A stretch of 64,000 nt of DNA, taken from Topomyia yanbarensis (taxonomy: Eukaryota; Arthropoda; Insecta; Diptera; Culicidae). The translations under genes were made by a program, and so were the position numbers. Positions 56,447 through 64,000 of this stretch are shown one piece after another; the first letter of the stretch is position 1, and each line of letters starts with the position of its first letter. Location: contig NC_080671.1 in assembly GCF_030247195.1 (NCBI RefSeq), forward strand, positions 297,705,586 to 297,769,585. Direction: 5' to 3'. The notes under the pieces are model-generated. The model did not search any database, was not told the origin of the DNA, and saw nothing but the letters and a program-made list of their open reading frames with translations.

Positions 56447-59400
56447 AAAAACGCTTTTAATCCACCTAACAGTGTGATGAGACATTTCTTATAACTCTTA
56501 TCACTCTCTTCGGATATTATATCGTTTGAGAACATTTAGAACTTGATGCTTCGCGATGTTTTTGATAACACATACTACATGGGATAGTGGCAGGACTCAG
56601 AGAATCGCTCACATCAGCATAGGACAACATCAGTGCTAGAAATCTCAAACCAAATCAATGGAAAAGCGAAAAAATGGCCCATAAAATAGACATACAAACA
56701 AATTATTGCTAATGCTCTGTTAATAAAATATCTAAATTCCTCAATCAATGCATTGTGGTGGGAGAACTGAATTTTCTTAAAGGGGTTATGTATATTGTAC
56801 TGAGCCAAAAAATCGATTTTTGTTTTTGAATCGAAATAAAGTTTATACTTTACTCAAATTTCCAACACGACTGAGACCTAAAAATCAACGCTTTTTCTGG
56901 AAAAAAGCGATACTAGCAGTGACACCATTCAAAGAAAATCAACAGTGAATATTTCCAGACTTGGTTTTATTACCTATTTAAGAACTATTGTGTTTTTTAC
57001 ATCCTAGATTGCATGATTCAGTGATCGAAACCCAAAACTTCATGAGGTATTTGAAATAATTAAATTAAAATTTGTGTTTGCCATTGAAATTGACAAAATG
57101 ATAGTATCGCCCCTTTGACGATTGTTTACTTTTTCGGTCCCACCTATCAGCATTGAAGTATCGCCCTTGCGTTTTTTTACAATACCAATTTTACAATTGT
57201 TGGGGGTTTGGTGAAAATCGATCTTACTGTCCAAACGGCATTTTTCCGAAATCTCAATTTTTGAAGTTTTAAAATTATGCAGAATTAATTTTTCAGAAAA
57301 TAGTAACAGAGTTCGTGTTTTTAGCGAATTTGTTGAGACTTTATTGTAGTCATGAATATTAACCTGAGAAAATTCACCATAAATACTTCTTGGACGATAT
57401 ACCGTCAAAATTATTTTATCAAATGATGCGCTGTTTAACGTTTGTAAAACTCATCGAAGATACTAAACTTCCGAAATTGGCGGTTTCAAAATGATGTTAT
57501 CTTGACCTTAAATTACTGTTTTAAACATTTGATCTATACATATAATTGGTCATACAACAAAAATCAAATTCTCATCAAATCGATCAGGACCTGCTGGAGT
57601 CGAATGGAAATCGTCATTTCTCATAAATTTCTCTCTACATTCGGAAAGTGTTATCCTGGATATTAATCATATTACGTTTTCGTCTCAACTCGACGCATTC
57701 CCAAAATAAAAACCTGTTTTAATCCACCTAGTGGTGCAATTGTGCTTTTCTCATTTGTTCAGACTACGATTCCATGGCGGGTTATGTTCAATACAATGGT
57801 GGAAATGAATATTACATGTTCAGTACGATTTGCACATACGTACAATGGATCGACAGCCACGATCTTGAGATACTATGTGATACTGAAACATCGCTTGACC
57901 GCCGCTGGTTTCAAGCGATGTTTCAGTATCACATAGTAAGATCCGGGAAGTACGGGTCCTGCCGAAAATTTTCAACTTGTTAAGAAATTTTAAACTAGTT
58001 TTAATTTTAAAGTGAGGGATCACTGCATACTCCCTCCGGGCCGGTATGATTGACGATTTTTAGAGTGATTGCATAACCTTTCTATATGAGAAAGGCAAAA
58101 ATGTACCAAAGTCCAAAAAAATCAATTTTTGTCAAACATTATTTTTTTCGAGTTTACATCAAATCTCGATGTTTCATGCATTATAAAGTCATTTGGCATC
58201 AAAAATACAAATTTGATTTTGAAAATTTTTCATTTCAGTTTATATGGGAATTTGCTGTGTGATTGCACTCTTCAACTCGTAACTCCGGAACCGAAAGTCC
58301 AATCAATAAAAAAATCAATTGCAGCCGATGGGAAGGTTGTACCTTTCATTTGAGACTAACTTTGTGCAAATCGATCCAGCCATCTCTGATTAATAGAGGT
58401 CACATTTTTTTTCCACATACACCCACATACATACACACACAGACATTTTCCGATCTCGACGAACTGAGTCGATTGGCATATGACACTCGGCCCTCCCGGT
58501 CGGGATTAGATTGACGAATTTTAGGGTGAATGAGAAAGGCAAAAACATTTTTGCAAATGTTGAAAGTTATGCATTTTTTGGTGCGCAGTTCTATGTTTCA
58601 TAGACATTAAATCAATTTTAACTTCGCTTCCAATTAAATAAAGACCCTTATTACAGTACATCTCTACAAAAACGAGCTCAATTTGAAAAGAAATCTGAGG
58701 ATTATGATTGATTACAGAACTCTGGAATTTTCTATTGGAATGTTTTCAGGCAGGATTTTGATATTGATGCAATTAGACAACTGTGAAATCAAGACCAATA
58801 GATCAGTTACATATCAGGACCCCATTCCGACAATTTGTCAAAAGTCCTCATTATGTTTACAACAACAGGATATCAATGCACGGATCAGATAATTGTTATT
58901 GTAAAATTGAATTAAATCAGTCTGCAGCAATAAATTTTCAACTTCAATCCAATATTTTTTTTTTGGGTGTGGTGGAGGGGTGGGGGGGGGGGGTTGTATG
59001 GTGTTAAACCCCAAAACCTTCTCTTGGCTACGCCGTTGCTTGGAGTTATTTATTTCGCTTTTCATTTTCCGATATGTTTCAGATCGATCCGATGGTCATG
59101 AGTTAGAAAAATTGCAGTCAGAAAGTTCGCACAAATGAACATTTTTGCACTGATAAGTTATCAAGTTCCTTCCAGACAACTTGGAAGTGTTCGGTGATTA
59201 TTTCTAGCGGTTGTAGATAGTAAAATGAAATACAAAATTCGTTTTATCGAAATAATGTTTGGCTTATTGCAATGGATTATTACTATATTGAACAATAAAT
59301 AGGCGACAAAGAGTAATCCACAAACAACAAGCCATAACTTTTAAAGTATTCAAAATAGATCTTTGAAGTCTTCAGTAAAGTTATTCGCAAAAGTAAGAGC

Positions 59401-60116
59401 TACAAATTTGCTGAAGACATCATTTTGATATAATCACTTCCAAGAAAATTTATGAAAATATCTCACTCATAGGGGGATTAATCAGCAAAAGCGCAATACC
59501 AAAAGAAAGGGCATATTGCCTCCATTAAATTCACCGAAGATACTATTGACCTAAAATAAGCCGTTTCGGCGTTAAAAATAGATTACATGTTTTTGGTCAT
59601 ATTTCTGGCAATGGGAAATGATAAAAATCTTTCGTCCGCATTTAATGTTAAATATCTCTTTTGATAATAGTCCGATTTCAACAATCTATAGCTTGTTCGA
59701 AAGGTATTCGTTGAAGCTATCTAAAAATATATAAATTGTTAATCTATGTTGTCAATTTCGGCAGATAATTCAAAAAAACTGCAAAAAACGCCATTTTTAC
59801 GCATTCAAACATTCATATCTTGAAAACTAAACATCAGAATCAAAAACAAATTAATAGCGTTCATACTGTTTTTTAGTTCTTTCATTTAAAATTGGTTTGG
59901 ATAAGATCGGTTCAGCCATTGCTGAGAAACACGAATGAGAATTTGTCCGTTACATACACACACACACACACAGACACACACACACACACACACAGACATT
60001 GTCCCAAATCGTCGAGCTGAGTCGATTGGTATATAAGACTCGGCCCTCCGGGCCTCGGAAAAAATCTTGAAAGTTTGAGCGAATTCTATACATTTCTTTT
60101 ATAAGAAATGTAAAAA
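56447..60116 (+). repeat. Large composite repeat, copy B
   Basis: Same orientation and ends as copy A (5811-10817). It follows copy A closely except for the absence of ~1480 bp at 57185 (replaced by ~16 bp), a 26-bp inverted duplication at 57872-57937, differing CA tracts (59955-59997) and scattered substitutions. The CAGTGGCGTAGCCAG left terminus of the internal element is lost while the right terminus remains. No coding capacity is recognised, and no target duplication is evident at either end. Confidence 0.85.
57872..57937. repeat. Perfect 26-bp inverted repeat, unique to copy B
   Basis: ACTATGTGATACTGAAACAT with CGCTTG (57872-57897) is followed 14 bp later by its exact complement (57912-57937). 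Copy A has only the first arm at the corresponding place (about 8660), so the second arm was added in copy B. Confidence 0.9.
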
Positions 60117-60388
60117 GGGCAACGCAAAATTGCAAAATAATCCAATGGATTCTTCCGGGCGAATTCGGATGTACCTGAACGAAGACACGGAATTCGCCTC
60201 CAAAAACCGATGTGGCAACCCTAAGCAGGGTTTTTTTTTTCGATAATTACTTTCGATACTAATCCAGCGCTTTCGAAGAATGGAAATTCAATAAATCAAA
60301 AAAACCGATTTCATATTGGCGAAATTTGAACACAACCTTATGACTTCTAATCAATCCATTTAATTGTTTATCCCTTACAAGTCTGATC
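60117..60388. other. Unassigned spacer
   Basis: A GGCGAATTCGGATGTACC...GGAATTCGCC semi-palindrome lies at about 60158-60200. The left target copy of the SINE, AGTCTGATC, is at 60380-60388. Confidence 0.5.
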
Positions 60389-60558
60389 ATATTTTTGTTT
60401 CGATTATAGACATTTCAACCTTAAGGTCATTCGCTTCTTCATTCAGGTTAGAAATTTTCCTATAAAAAAATTGTATTCCTGTGTGCGGGGTTGGGATTCG
60501 AACCCAGGTGAGCTGCGTACATGACATTGAATGTACAAATTCCGCTATGCCCGCTCGA
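60389..60558 (-). mobile_element. Full-length tRNA-derived SINE with 9-bp target duplication
   Basis: Read on the minus strand, the element starts GAGCGGGCATAGCGG. It has an A box TAGCGGAATTTG (60547-60536, 11 of 12 to the consensus) and a perfect B box GGTTCGAATCC (60504-60494), then a body and the tail GCGAATGACCTTAAGG plus TCTATAATCGAAACAAAAA. AGTCTGATC occurs at 60380-60388 and 60559-60567. Pol III transcription from the internal promoter and movement by a LINE enzyme are expected. It may belong to the Feilai-type group known from Aedes, but that name is a guess. Confidence 0.88.
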
Positions 60559-60729
60559 GTCTGATCTTGTTTCGATGCGAGAATTAGGTTGGTATAAACA
60601 TAATTGATATCAAATATGCAGTTGTTTAGAATATTTGCTATTCTAGTTACCTCATACACAATATATTGAATTTTTAATTGCATTCCCAAATAAATCTTTG
60701 TCGAAAAAGTATTTGTCAAAATTTTTGTT

Positions 60730-61010
60730 TCTGTTAAAAATCCGGGCCCCCTTCAGAACTCCGGACCCGGGGTGAAACACCCCGGTCCCCCCCCCCTCTC
60801 GGCGGCCGCAAAGAGATGCCGCACATTTCTAAAAATCGATCCTGCATCAAAGTAAACCATAATTTTTATTAATTGTGACAAGTTTCCAAAATACTGTGAA
60901 ATGGTTTTTGTCATGAAAAAAAACTTTAAATTGCAAAAGAAAAGGTTATTGCGGGAGAAATGCCGTATGTGCGGGTGAGACGCCGCACCGTGGACACAAA
61001 CTGAAAAATG
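60730..61010. repeat. G+C-rich repeat remnant with GCCGCAC phrases
   Basis: GGGCCCCCTTC, CCGGACCCGGGGTG and CACCCCGGTCCCCC are semi-palindromic, followed by AGATGCCGCACATTTC and, reversed, GTATGTGCGGGTGAGACGCC plus GCACC at about 60965. It looks like another phrase-type element, but its edges are unclear. Confidence 0.4.
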
Positions 61011-61052
61011 ATGAACAAAAGTATTTTTAGCTCTCGTTGATGCTTTTGTGAT

Positions 61053-61543
61053 TAGGGTGGGTGCTCCTATAGTTGAGGTGTACCAATAGTTGCAGTAGTG
61101 GGTTATACGCCTAACTAAGATACCAACCATCAACAAATATTTTTTTATCGATTCATCGCACTAAAATTATGCGACAATAAAACTGTTATCCTTGAAATTT
61201 GCTCAAATAACTATTGAAAAAAATTATTTTCTTAGAATTTTGAGCTCCCTTGCACCTATAGTTGATGTAGTGTACCTATAGTTGCAAGTCCCATAAGAAA
61301 GCAATGGGATTTGCAACAATAGGAACCGAAATTAGCGATTGCACCACTATTGATACATGTGTTCCTATAGTGGTACAAGCGGTTTTGAATACATAAATTG
61401 GTTACTAAGCCATCTTTATATTTTTCCTATGAAGTAGGGACTGAAAGCTTTCGTTTAATGTAATTACATTGCCCATAGGTCTATTAATCGATTTTTTATC
61501 AAAAGTTTTCCTTAAGCATGCGACTATTGGTACATCCACCCTA
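61053..61543. mobile_element. 491-bp TA-flanked MITE with phrase ACCAATAGTTGC
   Basis: TAGGGTGGGTG on the left and the reversed TAGGGTGGATG on the right form the termini, with TA at both edges. TACCAATAGTTGCA and the reversed TACCAATAGTCGCA form the second tier. Related phrases (CACCTATAGTTGATG, TACCTATAGTTGCAAG, CTATTGATACA, CCTATAGTGGTACA) fill the interior. No protein is present. Confidence 0.75.
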
Positions 61544-62909
61544 GGTGTGTTGAGCTGAGTTTCACGAAGTTTGATTACACCTATAAATCGGCTAGCACCT
61601 TCACTTTTTAAAGGGGTACTACCATTTCAATTTCATTTTTTATTCAATTTTTTAAAAATATTTTTCTTTCGTTACCTTGTGTAACGGTTCAGTTAGAGTA
61701 ACTTAATTACAGGTACTACATGTGTACGAGCGATATATGACGAAAATCGTATTCCGAGTTGGCAACACCCTCTCAGCTTTTAAAGAAACTTTCTGTACAT
61801 GAAGACTTTGTCACAAAAAGCCACTTTGCATACTTTGTTTTTCCAAATATGATCTAGACTGTCTTTTGAAAAGGGTCAAACTTTTTTACCAATTTTTTTC
61901 AAATAGCTATAGTCTGAAAATGACAAATCCTATAAAAAATGTTGTAGAAGTGGTTTTTAGTCAAATTTTCGAATAAAAATATTGAAAAAATTCTTCATTG
62001 ACTCCTATACTGAAAAAAATCGATTTTAAAAATTTAAAGTCGATTTACAAAAAGAGCCCATTTTTGATTTGGATAAAATTTTGTTCCAAGATAGATAGTT
62101 ATGTTCCCTACCTACTATCAAAAATTCAAGTTGGGCACTTTCAAGGAAAAAAAAGTTATTTGAAAAAAACTTTTCCTTGTCCAAACTGAATTTTTTTCTT
62201 CAGTGTATTTTTATCGAAAACTAAACCAATGAAAGTCATAATCAGCTCAATCAATTAAACTCAGATTGTGAGAAGATATTGTCTAATTTAGCAACTAAGC
62301 ATATTTTTATTAAGGGCTTAATACTTTTTCATTTTTCATAAGATCGAAATTTTTTTATTACTTTATCTGAAAGTACAACTCCTTGAGAATGTTTTCCCAA
62401 ATTTTTATAAAGATCCGAGAAATAGTTCGAAAGTTACAGCGCTTTCAAGCGCGCTTCGTTTACCAAGAGCAGTAGTAGTTTGAAATTTTATACTCGCTTA
62501 TCTTGAAATGTCGTCTTACTAAAAATGGTTTTTCCGTGATTACGATTGCCGAAAAACTACTCAATAAATTTCCTAAATTTTTTTTTCAATTATTCGTAAT
62601 TAATTTTTATCGTACGATTCCGTTTTTAATCATAAATTTTTGCTTCATGGATAAGAATTTTTTAATACAATTTTTAGAGCTTAAAACAGCGACTTTTTAC
62701 TAAAAACGTTCTCGAATGCAGGAAAAAATTATTTTTTATTCAACTAATCGTTAAGGTACGAGGAATACTCATATACTAATGGATTTTTTTTTTAATTTTG
62801 GGATTTTAGATGATCTATTGGTCTTCAATCGTGATCACCGCAAACCTCCTAAATATAAAATAGTTTCGGGGAAAAAGCCATAACTCCGCCAATTATCAAT
62901 TTATTTTCA
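61544..62909. other. Unassigned A+T-rich DNA
   Basis: No protein or RNA family is recognised. Runs of TTTTTTCAAA/TTTGAAAAAA words give local inverted symmetry near 61880-62180. Frames at 61998-62189 and 62503-62703 lack signatures. Confidence 0.5.
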
Positions 62910-63040
62910 TAAACTTATGCTTATTTATTTCACTGAAAAAATACTACTAAAATATTATAAGTTTGATGTAATGAAATCATTATTTCTTTATTTAAATTCA
63001 AACTTTCTTGACATTTCTTTCATTTGAATTTTACATAATT
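62910..63040. repeat. Dispersed repeat partner of 51375-51505
   Basis: GCTTATTTATTTCACTGAAA, ATTATAAGTTTGATGTAATG and AATTCAAACTTTCTTGACAT correspond to the reverse complement of 51375-51505. There is no target duplication or coding sequence. Confidence 0.7.
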
Positions 63041-63330
63041 ATTCATTTATTTTTATATGTAACATTTGTCTTAAAAATATCTTCATGCATGCTATTTTGT
63101 ATTATTTCTATACAAGGAAAATATTTCGGGTTCATCTTCTGAATTAGAATACCCTTTCGTCTCTACTTTGCCACCAGGAATAGGCACAAAACTATGGAAT
63201 TATTGAGTTTCAGATATTGTTTTGGCGTTATTATACAGCTCTTCGAGTTCTTCTGACATTTTGTTGTACTGTTCAGTGAATATGTGACAGCAAATTCATT
63301 TTGTGATATTTTTATCAGTTTGTTCAACGC

Positions 63331-63700
63331 CTATTTATATAACTCTCGGGGAGTAGTTATGGTATTTCCATAGTCGCGAGCAGGACTGGCTGGTTTTGCC
63401 ATTCGCTTGAGAGTGCCACTAATAGCATCACAGAGTCCTTTTCCATGGGATGCTGCAACAAAATGCCATCCTGCGCTTAACTCATACTTTAACAGGAATC
63501 TACACAAGCTTGCGAAGTTTTCCTTATTTTTGTATTGTGCTGCTGCTCCATCAGACATAAAATAAATTTTAGAAAAGTTTGTCAATTGTTTCATAAAATC
63601 TATCAGTTATGGAATGATTTTTGTTTGGGTGAAAACAGAGATATTTTCGAGACACACCACTTTTTTGCGGTATGAGCGTACGGGGCTATTCGGACCCCCT
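63331..63700 (-). pseudogene. Transposase C-terminal (catalytic-half) fragment
   Basis: On the minus strand, after a stop-interrupted lead-in (SVFTQTKIIP, stop, LIDFMKQL), the frame reads IYFMSDGAAAQYKNKENFAS, then AGWHFVAASHGKGLCDAISG and ITTPRELYK. The SDGAxxQYKN and WHFxAxSHGKG blocks mark the catalytic half of a transposase type that I associate with the N-terminal half at 41853-43170, judged from remembered homologues. The Asp of SDGA is a plausible catalytic residue. A premature stop precedes the best-conserved part and the upstream domain is not recognisable, so the copy is broken. Confidence 0.6.
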
Positions 63701-63822
63701 ATTCCGTCAACCACAGTTCGGCGGTTTGCGGCTGCGCACACCATTGCACACGCTACAGCAAAGAAATACATGGGCCGCCAATCGACAGCTGTGACATACC
63801 AGATTAAGTTTTTGTAAGGCAA

Positions 63823-64000
63823 TTTTTTTACCTCTTAAGGAGTATCTCTTGTAACTAATTCATAAGTAAACATAATTCCATTGTAAAAAAATTAAAGAAG
63901 AATTGTGGTCTAAATTGTCTGAAAAAAAAAGTTTGTTGTGTCTCTGACTTGCTTGTTTGTGATCTGAGCTGCTGTCGATTATCGTTTAAAATCATTGCGT
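63823..64000. other. Window end, nothing recognised
   Basis: Short A+T-rich stretch without features. Confidence 0.5.

Noticed and set aside
60477..60560. Functional tRNA gene on the minus strand
   Set aside because: Although the A and B boxes are good, the unit continues into a SINE tail and is flanked by target duplications.

Overview
The window looks like gene-poor, repeat-saturated intergenic DNA from a mosquito, most likely an Aedes-type culicine. The grounds are a very high A+T content, spliceosomal-type introns in transposase remnants, Jockey- and CR1-type LINEs, tRNA-derived SINEs, TA- and TTAA-flanked MITEs, and short modules (ending in sequence like GACTCGGCCCTCCGGGCC followed by TATAAGAAATG or ATATGAGAAAGG) that I associate with Aedes genomes. 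The species call is inference. No intact host gene was found. Everything recognisable is a mobile element, a relic, a repeat or a pseudogene, and there is one 500-base assembly gap (24205-24704).

Layout. 1-5.7 kb: a tRNA-like SINE head, an inverted-repeat element with a near-perfect 8-bp target duplication (992-1709), and about six tandem units of ~300-350 bp (2817-4700). 5.7-13 kb: the first copy of a large composite repeat (5811-10817; second copy 56447-60116) lying inside a candidate TIR element. 13.3-14.35 kb: a hAT-like element with a perfect 8-bp target duplication. 14.47-15 kb: a histone H2A/H1 chimeric pseudogene. 15.4-17.5 kb: the 5' end of a LINE, cut by a MITE-like element that itself carries a 965-bp insertion. 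18.5-20.4 kb: a segment repeated as two separated halves at 24.7-25.9 and 36.2-36.7 kb, with TATA/initiator-like modules. Between those halves lie ~10 kb that include a degenerate multi-exon transposase (+) facing a degenerate DUF4806-like multi-exon gene (-), a THAP-domain insertion and several MITEs.

37.8-49.5 kb is a nested mosaic. A CR1-like LINE (ORF1 and the ORF2 endonuclease) breaks off at 41768, and its reverse-transcriptase C-terminus reappears at 48772-49462. Between the two are a DNA transposon with ~110-bp inverted repeats carrying only the N-terminal half of its transposase, a reversed Jockey-clade LINE, and nested MITEs. A catalytic-half fragment of what I judge to be the same transposase family lies at 63.3-63.7 kb. 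50.3-52 kb holds a Tc1-like relic split by a MITE. 52.25-55.1 kb is an A-rich tract interrupted by an ORF1-only LINE. 56.4-64 kb holds the second composite repeat copy, a complete SINE with target duplications, and further MITEs.

No set of genes works together as a host pathway. What the window records is an insertion history that can be ordered, because paralogous repeat copies supply unoccupied sites for several insertions. The least familiar theme is a group of distinct MITE-like families, each built around its own short 'phrase' (for example GGTAAAACCGAC, ACTTGATCCCC, GTAAGTTGGCGG, CTACTTTACGCC, ACCAATAGTTGC) repeated at the termini and internally in opposing orientation.
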